Origin: JBBATK01 sp044228285
Lineage (GTDB): Bacteria; Bacteroidota; Ignavibacteria; Kapaibacteriales; NICIL-2
DNA length: 64,000 nt
Reading direction: 5' to 3'
Assembly: GCA_044228285.1 (NCBI GenBank)
Contig: JBGAVD010000001.1
Span: forward strand, 806,001 to 870,000
The translations under genes and the position numbers were made by a program. Shown here in pieces: positions 26,584 through 34,936 of the stretch; the stretch's first letter is position 1, and every line of letters begins with the position of its first letter. The notes beneath the pieces are model-generated. The model was not told the DNA's origin and made no database searches. It saw nothing but the letters and a program-made list of their open reading frames with translations.

Positions 26584-27222
26584 ATGAGTGTAGAGCTTCC
26601 CACAAACTGGTTCCAACGAGACGCTCAAATAGTGGCTGCCGAGCTGATTGGTTGCGAAATGATCGTACGCGATGGTCCAGCGCCTGAGATTCGAATTCGC
26701 ATTGTCGAGACGGAAGCGTATCTCTCCTCCAACGATCTTGCCTGCCATGCAGCCCACGGGCGCACAGCTCGCAATGCCCCAATGTTCCAAGATGGAGGCT
26801 TGCTCTACGTGTACAGCATCTACGGTCTGCACCACTGTGTTAATGTTGTTACGGAGAAGGCAGGTCAGGGCAGCGCCGTGCTCTTACGTGGGGCTGAGGT
26901 TCTGGAAGGCGAGAATAGTCTTCGGCAACGTCGTGGAGATGTAGAAACATCTGCATTGTTGCGAGGCCCAGGTAACCTATGTAAAGCTCTCGGATTTTCA
27001 AAGCAGGATAACTTACGTTCTTGCTCAAGCGCATCGCTCTTCCTCATTGCACCGAGCTCTGCGCCCAACGTTCATGTTAGTACACGTATTGGAATTCGCC
27101 AAGACGCGGACTTAGCTCTCCGTTTTTATGATCCAACATCATCTTCAGTGAGCTCGCACAAGAGGGGCAGACCTCTTGAACTCGTGAGCGCAGACGCCAT
27201 GACATCGAAGCTAAAGAGCTGA
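26584..27222 (+). CDS. DNA-3-methyladenine glycosylase (AAG/MPG family)
   Basis: About 212 residues from ATG 26584. In-frame ATG 26530 and TTG 26521 are alternatives, but they overlap or abut the divergent flippase start and add sequence unlike the family. The AAG fold is recognisable from NWFQRDAQIVAAELIGCEM, the catalytic-Glu motif RIVETEAYLSSND, the DNA-intercalating/active-site block YVYSIYGLHHCVNVV and RGPGNLCKALGF. It removes alkylated purines such as 3-methyladenine and hypoxanthine from DNA as the first step of base-excision repair. It is a single gene ending toward the protease gene, with a shared inverted repeat at 27323-27355 in the gap. Confidence 0.92.
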   Translation: MSVELPTNWFQRDAQIVAAELIGCEMIVRDGPAPEIRIRIVETEAYLSSNDLACHAAHGRTARNAPMFQDGGLLYVYSIYGLHHCVNVVTEKAGQGSAVLLRGAEVLEGENSLRQRRGDVETSALLRGPGNLCKALGFSKQDNLRSCSSASLFLIAPSSAPNVHVSTRIGIRQDADLALRFYDPTSSSVSSHKRGRPLELVSADAMTSKLKS

Positions 27223-27308
27223 GAGTAGATCTTGAGTACACTCTCCTTCGAGTTCTGAGGTCTACTCGAAAGATTGCTTTTGAAAGCTATATGTGTCCAC
27301 CGTACTCT

Positions 27309-27355
27309 CTAAGATAAACAGACATGCCAGAGCAACCTATAGTGGCTCTGGCATG
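27309..27355 (-). terminator. Terminator of the subtilisin gene (convergent gap)
   Basis: A perfect 11-bp stem (CATGCCAGAGC at 27323-27333 against GCTCTGGCATG at 27345-27355) with an 11-nt loop, followed on the minus strand by TCTGTTTATCTT. It lies 58 bp past the protease stop and could also serve the convergent glycosylase gene, though no T tract follows on plus. Confidence 0.65.
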
Positions 27356-27412
27356 CGTTGCGTTGCTACATTTACTAGTCTCGATACAGATCTCGAGTAA
27401 AGTATGCGAGGC

Positions 27413-28627
27413 TTAGCGATGGGCAATAGGATCTGGATTTCCGTCTGGATCCGAAGTAGCCGTACCGCTTGTAGCAATGTTGCCAAGCAGGAGAATGCCG
27501 GCAACGTGTGGAGAAGCCATGGACGTTCCACTCATGGTAGCCATTCCGCCGTTTTTATATAATGACTGAACGCTCACACCAGGTGCAGCATAGTCGATCG
27601 GTGGATTGCCATAGTTTGAGAAAGATGCGAAGACATTGCTTGAGTTAATCGCGCTAACGGTAAAGATTCTAGTACCGTTTACTCTGGCTGGGGATGAAGT
27701 GGTAGCGCTGGTTGATGAGTTACCAGCGGCAATCGCGAATTTGATACCCGCGTTAGCTGCAGCTGTTACTGCATTGTCAATACTTGTTGAGACAGATCCA
27801 CCCAAGCTCATGTTGGCTACATCACCTGATGCTGCATGCGTACGCACCCAATCGACACCAGCCACAACACCAGATGTGGTGCCGCTTCCAGACGAGTTGA
27901 GAACCTTGATTGCTACAACGGTGGCGCCAGCTGCAACTCCAACAACACCACTTGTGTTGTTCTTGGCCGCGATAATTCCTGCTACGTGAGTTCCGTGGCC
28001 ATGAAGGTCGTTCGCAGTGCGGGAGTCTTGTCCACTGGTGATAAAGGTCTTCGAGCGACTCACATCAACCGTAAGATCGCTATGGGTAAGGTCAATTCCG
28101 GTATCGATAATCCATGCACGTTTGCCAATAACCGAGAAACTACCATTGCCTGCACCACCAATTCGAGTGATGCCCCATGGAGTTGTTTGTGATTGAAGGC
28201 TGATACGTGTTTTGTCGTTTTCGATAGTACATGGTTCTAGCTTCACAATGCGATCCGGCTCTACGTAGGATACACGCGGATCTTTCTGCAGCTGTGATGC
28301 TTGACTACTCGTCATAGTAGCGCAGAAACCATGGAGTGCTTCACGATAGGTGAAGAGAACTGCACTGGTTGGCAAGCCAACGCTTGCGCAGGTGGATTGG
28401 ACGAGAGCGTCGGATGTTGGTCCTGCAGACTGAAAGCCGTTGGATGAGAAAACGACGAGGTACTGATTGGGGATGATGTCACCAGCACGAGAATTGTCGG
28501 TCGGAGCAGCAATCTCATCAGCTTCTACCACAGGGGTAGAGCTATTCGTACAAGCACTAAAGTACAAGGCGCTGCAGAGGCTAAGAGTGCAGGCAAAGAG
28601 AAAGGCGCGGGAGCGGTGAAGGGACAT
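27413..28627 (-). CDS. Subtilisin-like serine protease (S8), lipoprotein
   Basis: 404 residues from ATG 28627, supported by GGAG five bases upstream and by a lipoprotein signal with lipobox FSAC (C26). An inhibitor_I9-like propeptide (about 52-130, NQYLVVF ... VSYVEPD) is followed by the S8 catalytic domain: D175 (WIIDTGIDL), H211 (HGHGTHVAG), oxyanion N303 (AAGNSS) and S369 (SGTSMASPHVAG). The triad is complete, so it should be active. The C-terminus (DPDGNPDP) is short, and there is no T9SS domain. It is probably a surface or periplasmic protease activated by propeptide removal. The gene is monocistronic, divergent from the Nudix-parAB unit. Confidence 0.9.
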   Translation of the reverse strand: MSLHRSRAFLFACTLSLCSALYFSACTNSSTPVVEADEIAAPTDNSRAGDIIPNQYLVVFSSNGFQSAGPTSDALVQSTCASVGLPTSAVLFTYREALHGFCATMTSSQASQLQKDPRVSYVEPDRIVKLEPCTIENDKTRISLQSQTTPWGITRIGGAGNGSFSVIGKRAWIIDTGIDLTHSDLTVDVSRSKTFITSGQDSRTANDLHGHGTHVAGIIAAKNNTSGVVGVAAGATVVAIKVLNSSGSGTTSGVVAGVDWVRTHAASGDVANMSLGGSVSTSIDNAVTAAANAGIKFAIAAGNSSTSATTSSPARVNGTRIFTVSAINSSNVFASFSNYGNPPIDYAAPGVSVQSLYKNGGMATMSGTSMASPHVAGILLLGNIATSGTATSDPDGNPDPIAHR

Positions 28628-28717
28628 AGAAACTCCGGTGAAAATATGGAACATGAGGTTGAAGACAAGGTTTTTGAGAACAGAGCATGTCCTTATGCCG
28701 ACCCGGATCCATGGGGA

Positions 28718-28735
28718 GTTCCCGTCCACGGGAAC
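28718..28735. promoter_or_regulatory. Inverted repeat GTTCCCG-TCCA-CGGGAAC
   Basis: 7-bp perfect arms with a 4-nt loop, 91 bp upstream of the protease start codon. It is not a terminator for either gene by position. It may be an operator or a 5' leader hairpin of the protease mRNA. Confidence 0.35.
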
Positions 28736-28893
28736 AAAAAGCGAGGTGTATTACGCAGATTTCAAAGAGTATCGGCAGTGCTACCGGAATCTGTAGTGAC
28801 AATACGAAAAAATACTGAGTTTTTTTTTCTACGTGTCTCAATCGGATGGTCCAGATGAGCTATGTGCAGCGTTTTCAACAACATTTCCCCATG

Positions 28894-28913
28894 TGTTCCA
28901 CGAATGTTCCACG
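28894..28913. promoter_or_regulatory. Tandem parS-like half-sites upstream of nudix-parA-parB
   Basis: TGTTCCACG occurs twice as a direct repeat (28894-28902 and 28905-28913), 11 bp apart. TGTTCCACG is the left half of the TGTTCCACGTGGAACA variant of the ParB site parS. The right half-sites are missing, so this is not a canonical parS; it could be a degenerate ParB-binding site or chance. Confidence 0.3.
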
Positions 28914-28963
28914 CAAGCTTGAGCTCCGTATCTTTGATTACACCATGGCAGGGCCCTTACTCA

Positions 28964-29530
28964 ATGATCAAAGCATGGCAGACGGTATCGCGACGGAGCG
29001 CAGGTGATTTTCGCATTTTTGAGGCTGAATTCGTTGAAAGAGAGCATCCTCATACGAAACAACATAGTCCCTTCGTTGTCCTGAATTCACCTGCCTGGGT
29101 GAATATCCTACCGATCACTGTTCAGCAACGCATTGTCATGGTTCGCCAATATCGTCATGGCATTGACCGCGTTTGTTTGGAATTGCCAGGCGGAATGGTT
29201 GATAAGGGCGAAGATCCCTGTGATGCAGGAATGCGAGAGTGTTTGGAAGAAACGGGGTACGGAAGTATTGTACGAGCTGAACACCTCGGCAGCCAGCATC
29301 CAAATCCGGCTTTTATGACAAATGAGTGTCACTCCTTTGTTTGGACCGGATGCGAAGTCGTTCAGCCTCAAAAGCTGGATCGTAACGAGGATATTGAAGT
29401 TGTGCTCATGACCTTCGACGAAACTGTTGAAGCATTGCGGCGCGGAGAGATATCGCACTCGTTAATGATGAATGCATTTTTTCTGTATTGGTTACAAGCA
29501 CCACAGTCACCACTGTTGTTTAGAGGCTAG
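28964..29530 (+). CDS. Nudix hydrolase
   Basis: 188 residues from ATG 28964, with AGGG about 11 bases upstream. The Nudix box is complete: G-x5-E-x7-REUxEExGU is met by GMVDKGE...RECLEETGY (about residues 77-99). The arrangement around it (RQYRHGIDRVCLELPGG) resembles the ADP-ribose pyrophosphatase group, which hydrolyses ADP-ribose or other nucleoside diphosphate sugars with Mg2+. Substrate cannot be fixed. It ends 12 bp before parA, so it probably belongs to the same transcript, and the start of the unit is preceded by the parS-like repeats. Confidence 0.85.
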   Translation: MIKAWQTVSRRSAGDFRIFEAEFVEREHPHTKQHSPFVVLNSPAWVNILPITVQQRIVMVRQYRHGIDRVCLELPGGMVDKGEDPCDAGMRECLEETGYGSIVRAEHLGSQHPNPAFMTNECHSFVWTGCEVVQPQKLDRNEDIEVVLMTFDETVEALRRGEISHSLMMNAFFLYWLQAPQSPLLFRG

Positions 29531-29542
29531 AGGCTCAAGGAT

Positions 29543-30337
29543 ATGGCTAAGATCATTGCAATAGCAAACCAAAAAGGCGGAGTAGGGAAGACCACCACTG
29601 CTGTAAACCTAGCTGCCTCGCTTGCGGCAGCGGAGAAGCAGACCCTGCTCATCGACATCGATCCACAGGCCAATGCCTCCAATGGTATGGGGGTTGAAAC
29701 CCGTGAACTTACCGAAACTGTCTACGAGGTCTTGATTAACAAACTGCCAGTTACGCAGGCAACGATCAAGACCGCAATGCCCTTTCTCGATCTCATTCCA
29801 TCACACATCAATCTTGTGGGTGCTGAGATAGAATTAGTTGAGATGGAACAGCGGGAGAACATTTTGAAGCAGGCATTGAGCACCGTTCGCGACAACTATC
29901 AATTCGTGATTATTGATTGTCCGCCCTCACTCGGTCTTCTAACTCTCAATGCCTTGACAGCAGCCGACACCGTCCTGATCCCTGTTCAGTGCGAATACTA
30001 TGCGCTTGAGGGTTTGGGACAATTGTTGAACACGATCTCAATTGTGAAAAGACACCTCAATCCTCAGTTAGATATAGAGGGTGTACTCCTGACCATGTTT
30101 GATTCGCGTCTTCGTCTTTCGAATCAAGTGGTGGAGGAGGTTCGTAGTCACTTCCAGGATCGCGCTTGTGAGACGGTGATCAACCGCAACGTGCGTCTGG
30201 CTGAAGCGCCTAGCCACGGTAAACCAGCGATTCTATATGATGCGTTGAGCCAAGGCTCGCGTAACTATTTGGAATTGGCCAACGAAATACTCAAACGCAA
30301 TGGTATGTCGACATCCACCTTTGCGAACATGACCTAA
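29543..30337 (+). CDS. parA: Chromosome-partitioning ATPase ParA/Soj
   Basis: 264 residues, the length of chromosomal ParA. The deviant Walker A KGGVGKTT lies at 11-18 with the signature K11, and Walker A' is [17 protein letters not shown]. There is no N-terminal helix-turn-helix extension, as expected for the chromosomal Soj type rather than large plasmid ParA. It binds DNA non-specifically in the ATP state and is stimulated by ParB to move the origin region. It is followed by parB after 22 bp. Chromosomal parAB usually sits near the replication origin; no dnaA, gidA or gidB is seen in this window, so the origin is not visible here. Confidence 0.96.
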   Translation: MAKIIAIANQKGGVGKTTTAVNLAASLAAAEKQTLLIDIDPQANASNGMGVETRELTETVYEVLINKLPVTQATIKTAMPFLDLIPSHINLVGAEIELVEMEQRENILKQALSTVRDNYQFVIIDCPPSLGLLTLNALTAADTVLIPVQCEYYALEGLGQLLNTISIVKRHLNPQLDIEGVLLTMFDSRLRLSNQVVEEVRSHFQDRACETVINRNVRLAEAPSHGKPAILYDALSQGSRNYLELANEILKRNGMSTSTFANMT

Positions 30338-30359
30338 GCATATAGCGAAAGACATAGTA

Positions 30360-31322
30360 ATGAAAACACACGCACTAGGAAAAGGACTGAGCGCGCTCAT
30401 CCCAAAGGAATCACCGGCTCCAACTGAGCAGCGACAAATCGTTCCTCCAGGAGATGCTGAAGCCACCGACTCAACTCGTTTAATTGAGTTGATGAAGGTC
30501 CGGCCAAATCGATTTCAGCCACGACATGACTTTGATCCGGTCGCTTTGGCTGAATTAGTTGATTCCATTAAGGAGAAGGGCGTCATTCAGCCAATCACCG
30601 TTCGACGTATTCCTGGTGGATTCGAACTGGTAGCAGGCGAGCGTCGTGTTCGTGCTTCGATTGAGGCTGGCTTAGAGAAAATTCCGGCGTATGTTCTCGA
30701 CATTGTTAGCGATGCCGACATGCTGGAGCTCGCTATTATTGAAAACGTTCAGCGAGAGAATCTCAATCCGATCGAAGTGGCTTTGGGCTATCAAAGACTG
30801 ATCGATGAGTGTGAACTTACCCAAGAAGAAGTTGCGGTAAAGGTGGGCAAAGAACGGTCTACCGTTACAAACTTCTTGCGTCTACTGAAGCTGACACCGC
30901 TTGTTCAAGAGTCACTCCGCTTAAAGAACATTAGCATGGGGCACGCTCGTTCAATGCTTGCTCTCTCAACCGCTGCTTTGCAGGAGTCTGTTCTGCATGA
31001 GGTAGAGAAGAAAGAGTTGTCTGTTCGAGCCACCGAAGCTCTGGTGAAAGATGTTGTCAACGGCAAAGTCGCGTACGACGGAGATGCTCGTGTACATGCA
31101 AACGGAAAGAGTTCCAAGGAAAAGAACGCTAAGCCGAGCAAAGTGACGAGCACTCTGACTGATATCGAATCCCACCTTCGTACTCTCATGGGTACGCAAG
31201 TCAGAGTCCGAACGAAAAATGAAGCCGGAGCAGGCTCTATCGAGCTTGAATTTTACTCCTTTGAGGATTTGGAGCGATTATTGGAGCTTTTTGCAGTGGT
31301 TGAACAATCAGTGATGCAGTAA
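30360..31322 (+). CDS. parB: Chromosome-partitioning protein ParB/Spo0J
   Basis: 320 residues. The N-terminus GKGLSALIP is the ParA-interacting peptide common to ParB. The CTP-binding ParB/sulfiredoxin domain has RPNRFQPRHDF and the GERRVRAS motif (usual GERR-x-RA), with ENVQRENLNPIE next. A helix-turn-helix with QEEVAVKVGKERSTVTNFLRLL binds parS, and a short leucine-rich C-terminus dimerises. Between them is a basic Lys/Ser/Asn linker near residues 238-265. It loads on parS as a CTP-dependent clamp and drives ParA. The next gene starts one base after its stop codon, so the thioesterase is co-transcribed. Confidence 0.96.
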   Translation: MKTHALGKGLSALIPKESPAPTEQRQIVPPGDAEATDSTRLIELMKVRPNRFQPRHDFDPVALAELVDSIKEKGVIQPITVRRIPGGFELVAGERRVRASIEAGLEKIPAYVLDIVSDADMLELAIIENVQRENLNPIEVALGYQRLIDECELTQEEVAVKVGKERSTVTNFLRLLKLTPLVQESLRLKNISMGHARSMLALSTAALQESVLHEVEKKELSVRATEALVKDVVNGKVAYDGDARVHANGKSSKEKNAKPSKVTSTLTDIESHLRTLMGTQVRVRTKNEAGAGSIELEFYSFEDLERLLELFAVVEQSVMQ

Positions 31323-31323
31323 A

Positions 31324-31758
31324 ATGTCGCAAGCTATCGTTCACCACTTCGCCTATCGTGTTCGCTACGCAGATACGGATACTATGACGTATATGTATAA
31401 CGGACAATACCTTACACTGTTCGAAATCGGTCGAACCGAGCTCTTGCGGTCCATAGGCTTAGCCTATGTGGAGATCGAGCGAAGCGGCTACTTGCTTCCG
31501 GTGATGGAAGCGCACGTGTTTTATCGCTCCCCGGCTTTTTATGACGACGAACTCGATATAGAAACAACTTTTCGTTGGGAACCGGCCTCTACCATTAGTC
31601 TGCACTATCGTATATTGCGACAGACAACATTGATCGCTGAGGGTCATACTCTTCACTGCTTTTTACAAGCTGAATCTCGCAAAGCAGTGCGTCCTCCGCG
31701 CTTTTTTATCGATGCTGTGGTGCGCAGCGCCGCCGAAGGCGGAGCCAGCACGAATTAA
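31324..31758 (+). CDS. Hotdog-fold acyl-CoA thioesterase (YbgC/4HBT type)
   Basis: 144 residues, the standard length. The 4HBT signature is VRYADTDTMTYMYNGQYLTLFE, with the catalytic Asp in the first YADTD and the helix EIGRTELLRSIG. It should hydrolyse acyl-CoA thioesters, possibly short or aromatic ones, in the cytoplasm. The motif has Tyr-Asn where many YbgC proteins have His-(Ala/Gly)-Asn, so specificity may differ. The ATG lies one base past the parB stop codon. The last codons run through a CCGCC-GAA-GGCGG hairpin that may aid termination. A PorQ-like gene begins 132 bp later. Confidence 0.88.
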   Translation: MSQAIVHHFAYRVRYADTDTMTYMYNGQYLTLFEIGRTELLRSIGLAYVEIERSGYLLPVMEAHVFYRSPAFYDDELDIETTFRWEPASTISLHYRILRQTTLIAEGHTLHCFLQAESRKAVRPPRFFIDAVVRSAAEGGASTN

Positions 31759-31890
31759 GAAGTCTCCTAAGAATCCATCTGCTTCTGCATCGCACTAAGA
31801 AGAGGAATTCCAGGAAGTAATCATTCAACAAAACGACACTTGCCATTGGTACTTGCTACGGCCTTTATGTTCATTCACTCCACTTTTGAT

Positions 31891-32844
31891 ATGAAAAAGC
31901 TTGTAGCTACGGTTGGTGCGCTCTGCGTCCTCTGTGTCGTTGGTAGTATAGAACTCGTCGCGCAAACCTACTCGCCCTTCCAATTTATTCGCACAACCTA
32001 TAGTGCAAGAACCTCAGCTCTTGGTGAATCCACCGTTGCGGCTCTGGACGATGCATCGAATGTTGCATTGAACCCAGCGTCGGCATATGCCGCTCCAACG
32101 GGCAGATTGGCTGCAACCTTCATTAAGCAGGTTGCTGATATTAGTTCCGGAATGGTGTCGTACGTAGGTTCTGCAGGTAGCCAAGCCAAATGGTCAGCAC
32201 TCGTTTGCTACCAATCCTACGGAAGCTTTACAGGTAAGAACGATCAAGGTCAGCCTACCGGGAAGACCTACAATCCTTCGTCAGTTGCACTAGCAGCATC
32301 ATATTCGAACGAGATCGATTCGGGCTTTTACTATGGAGTAGGGCTGCAAGTGATGACTTCATCGCTGGCCGACCAAGGAACGAGCGCAATGGCATTGAGT
32401 GCTGGACTTCTATATCATGTTCCAAACTCTCGGTGGAATGTTGGTTTGGCACTGACGAATCTTGGTACTCAACTTTCTACAATTAACTCTGTAAAAGAGC
32501 CTCTGCCAACGGATCTACGTTTGGGAGTCAACCACCGCCTGCGTGGCTTGCCTTTATTGGTGAATTTCTCATTCAATCACCTCGTTGATCAGAATACCGC
32601 ACTCTTTGACCACTTTCGGAACTTCTCGATTGGTGGAGAGTTATATGTTGGCAAAATCATCGAATTGCGCCTAGGGTATAATAATACAGCACACAGTGGC
32701 GCTGCATTTCCAGTAAACTCGCAGTTTGCTGGATTGAATTTTGGAGTGGGTATTAAACTGAAACCCCTAAACATAGACTATGGTCTATCCTCTCTAGTAA
32801 GCGGTGTCATGCAACACCGAGTTTCCGTTCTCACGTCACTTTAG
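31891..32844 (+). CDS. PorQ/PorV-like outer-membrane barrel (T9SS-associated)
   Basis: 317 residues from ATG 31891, where MKKLVATVGALCVLCVV begins a Sec signal cleaved after VAQ; upstream codons add nothing signal-like. The mature start (QFIRTTYSARTSALGESTVAALDDASNVALNPAS) matches the PorV/PorQ family opening, in which a SAR.SALG block precedes an NPA motif, split here only for length. The rest is alternating strands ending in a hydrophobic residue, consistent with a 14-strand barrel. PorQ/PorV proteins belong to the type IX secretion attachment complex that receives cargo with C-terminal sorting domains, of which three are encoded in this window. Which of the two this is cannot be settled by eye; PorQ is my preference. 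Confidence 0.72.
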   Translation: MKKLVATVGALCVLCVVGSIELVAQTYSPFQFIRTTYSARTSALGESTVAALDDASNVALNPASAYAAPTGRLAATFIKQVADISSGMVSYVGSAGSQAKWSALVCYQSYGSFTGKNDQGQPTGKTYNPSSVALAASYSNEIDSGFYYGVGLQVMTSSLADQGTSAMALSAGLLYHVPNSRWNVGLALTNLGTQLSTINSVKEPLPTDLRLGVNHRLRGLPLLVNFSFNHLVDQNTALFDHFRNFSIGGELYVGKIIELRLGYNNTAHSGAAFPVNSQFAGLNFGVGIKLKPLNIDYGLSSLVSGVMQHRVSVLTSL

Positions 32845-33308
32845 TAAATAGCTCATACGTTCAGATCTGAGACCAAGCTCGACTTGGGTGAACGAGCCTG
32901 GCATTGCCATACGCTTCACAAAGGTCTCTGTATACAAGCCTCCACCTGCAGTCCGAGTCAAAGTCTCTTCTTTTTTGTTGGCGTGGTGCTCTCCACCTTG
33001 GGTACATTCTCATGCTGAGCAGCGGACGAGTCGCAAGGGCATGCACTAGTGAAAAAACATCTCAACACCAGCATTTTCAATGAGTAGAGCTTTGAAAAGT
33101 TTGCGTGACTTCTCGAAAACTTTCTATTTTTGAGAACCCAAGTGTTGATTGCAAGCCATTGCAATCGACGCACTCGATGAAAAGCAAGCGTCATCGATAG
33201 GAAGGAAGACCTAGTTGCTATCGAGCCTTTGAGCTTGTATAGATCCACTGCTTGGTCTCCCGCAACTCAGCATATTTAGGAATGTTTCACTTACTCAAGG
33301 AAGACCGC
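32845..33308. other. Intergenic region with two inverted repeats, no gene supported
   Basis: 464 bp upstream of the small secreted protein gene. Antisense open frames (up to 96 codons) have no protein-like composition. It contains a pyrimidine-rich stretch around 32965-32980 and the two inverted repeats listed at 33144-33169 and 33174-33197. It probably holds the promoter and leader of the downstream gene and the end of the PorQ-like transcript. Confidence 0.45.
33144..33169. promoter_or_regulatory. 11-bp-arm inverted repeat upstream of small secreted protein gene
   Basis: GTTGATTGCAA (33144-33154) pairs with TTGCAATCGAC (33159-33169) around GCCA, with one G-T pair. A second repeat TCGATG/CATCGA (33174-33197) follows. 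There is no T tract. It could be an operator or a folded mRNA leader 140 bp before the ATG. Confidence 0.4.
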
Positions 33309-33773
33309 ATGAAAACATGGTCTATTCGTACTTGTATGGCCCTCTTGTTTGTGGCGATGGCAAGCACAGCAGTTGCACAAACACCAAGCACTCCATCAAC
33401 TCAACAGACTCAGCAGCAGACGCTGAAGCCACAAATGACTGTCAGCGACTTGGTGTTCACATTGAACACTCTCGCAACCGTAAGTATAAACGGCAGTGAG
33501 GTGGAAGCATATATTGATGTGAAAAATACCTTCACAAAGGCTTATGATCAGGCTCAGAAAGATCGTAAGACAGAAAATGACGTTATCACCGTTGAGCTCT
33601 CAGTACTCACAGCGAACAATTTTTTACAATTGTTTCAACGTGCTAGCTTACAAGGAGCAGCCGCTGAAAAGTTCATGGCGGTAAAGAACGCTCTCTATGC
33701 TTCTGCGCCAAAAGTGCCTACGTCAAACGACACCCAGATCCAGAATCCAGCAAGTACCGGCAGTAAGAAATAG
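33309..33773 (+). CDS. Small secreted protein of unknown function
   Basis: 154 residues from ATG 33309, preceded by AAGGA seven bases upstream. The N-terminus MKTWSIRTCMALLFVAMAST ends in a Sec cleavage site (AVA-Q), then a Thr/Pro/Ser/Gln-rich spacer (about 25-45), then a helical domain (about 50-140) with alternating charged and hydrophobic residues. No known domain is visible. The gene is monocistronic: a structured 464-bp intergenic region lies upstream and a strong terminator downstream, which suggests independent and possibly high expression. Location is periplasmic or extracellular. Confidence 0.75.
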   Translation: MKTWSIRTCMALLFVAMASTAVAQTPSTPSTQQTQQQTLKPQMTVSDLVFTLNTLATVSINGSEVEAYIDVKNTFTKAYDQAQKDRKTENDVITVELSVLTANNFLQLFQRASLQGAAAEKFMAVKNALYASAPKVPTSNDTQIQNPASTGSKK

Positions 33774-33921
33774 TAGAAGCTTGTTGAGTTTTGCTCAAAG
33801 ACCGAAGAGGATTTGTGTTTCGTCGCTAGATGGAGCACACATTGATTTCAGGCAGTGACATACGTTCGCGTTGCATGAGCCTTCGAACAACTTCAACGAG
33901 TTAAGGATAAAGTCGATACAT

Positions 33922-33970
33922 ACGACAGCCGCATGCGCCATAGGCACATGCGGCTGTCGTTGTTTTTACG
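33922..33970 (+). terminator. Strong Rho-independent terminator
   Basis: A perfect 14-bp stem (33922-33935 against 33947-33960, arm core CGACAGCCGCATG) with an 11-nt loop, followed by TGTTTTTAC. It ends the small secreted protein transcript, 148 bp past its stop codon, and faces the end of the minus-strand ftsX gene. Confidence 0.85.
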
Positions 33971-34040
33971 TTGGTCACTTATCGTACGGATAGACGCCTC
34001 AGCTAAGGGAGCATGTAAAGCAGAAGACAGCGAAGTTCAC

Positions 34041-34892
34041 TTAATTCGAGTGAAGCGAGCGTCGATTCCAGACCATACTGAGTATGAGGACGAGGATGGC
34101 AGCTACGCCAATTGCTTGGAGTTGAACCAGCTCCCCGCGAATAAGGCCAGAGCTTTGGCTCATCAGAAGTACTGTATAGCTCAATCCAGCGCCGAGAGCA
34201 ATGCCAGGTAAAGCACAAAGTAGATTTCGCCATAGACTACTCCGTGCAAGAAAGCCGCTACGAGAGCCAAGAAGGCTGACAACGCGTTGATCGTCTGAAA
34301 GGTACAAGCTCTCAGCACGTAGGGCAAAGGCAATGAGTGTGCAGATAACGACAAAAACTAGGAGTCCTCCTACGAGCGAAGTCCACCACAACACGGTTGA
34401 CTCTTGAATAACCGCACGAACGTAATCTGATTGGTAGCTTACTTCCTCGACCATTGTTGGCATAGCTCTGTATTGTTGTACCATTTGCATGAACAGGTCG
34501 CTGCTCAGAAACTCAGGTTTGATGTGCAATCGCAGGATCGTGACAAAGGGGTTTTGCGGAAGAACTTCGGCTACATTCACTCCATAGCGGTCTTGGAAGT
34601 AGCTTCGTAGAGAGTCGGGCGTTTGTACGTCGATAGAAGCAATCATTGCATCCTTAGCTAAATCTGAAGCAAAGTCCCGTGCCGATATCTCATCCATATC
34701 TTCCTTAAGGAAGAGCGAAATAGTTGCCGATTGTGTATGCTCCAAGTGCTTTGTGTGCAACACAGTGTAGGTGCTGAGTGCTGCTGCGGCCAGAAAGGTG
34801 CACAGGGCAAAACACAAACTCAGGCGCAGAGATGACCACGAGCGCTTTCGAAACTGCTTTGTGGCTATAGACCAGTGGTATGATCGAGGCAT
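34041..34892 (-). CDS. ftsX: FtsX-like cell-division ABC permease
   Basis: 283 residues with the FtsX topology: one membrane helix near 20-45, a periplasmic domain of about 115 residues, then three C-terminal helices (about 165-190, 222-245, 258-278). The periplasmic part has the family pattern: SLFLKEDMDE, a middle block VQTPDSLRSYF, and LPQNPFVTILRL where FtsX proteins have NP(L/F)P. FtsX with the ATPase FtsE controls peptidoglycan hydrolases at the septum. No ftsE lies next to it; the only ABC ATPase in the window (41046-41696) is 6 kb away and of a different subfamily. It is preceded by a flippase gene on the same strand after 44 bp. Confidence 0.82.
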   Translation of the reverse strand: MPRSYHWSIATKQFRKRSWSSLRLSLCFALCTFLAAAALSTYTVLHTKHLEHTQSATISLFLKEDMDEISARDFASDLAKDAMIASIDVQTPDSLRSYFQDRYGVNVAEVLPQNPFVTILRLHIKPEFLSSDLFMQMVQQYRAMPTMVEEVSYQSDYVRAVIQESTVLWWTSLVGGLLVFVVICTLIAFALRAESLYLSDDQRVVSLLGSRSGFLARSSLWRNLLCALPGIALGAGLSYTVLLMSQSSGLIRGELVQLQAIGVAAILVLILSMVWNRRSLHSN

Positions 34893-34936
34893 AAGCTCTG
34901 TTAGTGTTGATGACAGAAGTGAAATGCTGTGACAGA

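Larger units (their letters stand above)
28628..28963. other. Divergent intergenic region between protease and Nudix genes
   Basis: 336 bp, the control region of two divergent units. It contains a perfect inverted repeat (28718-28735), a short A-run/T-run pair (A6 then T9, about 28807-28828) and two direct TGTTCCACG repeats (28894-28913). In-frame extension of the Nudix gene into this region is open but lacks family similarity. Confidence 0.45.

Noticed and set aside
31727..31745. CCGCC-GAA-GGCGG hairpin at the end of the thioesterase gene
   Set aside because: It lies inside the coding sequence and has no T tract, so I do not list it as a separate terminator.
32958..33248. 96-codon minus-strand frame in the 464-bp intergenic region
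   Set aside because: No start signal, composition like random translation, and it crosses two inverted repeats.
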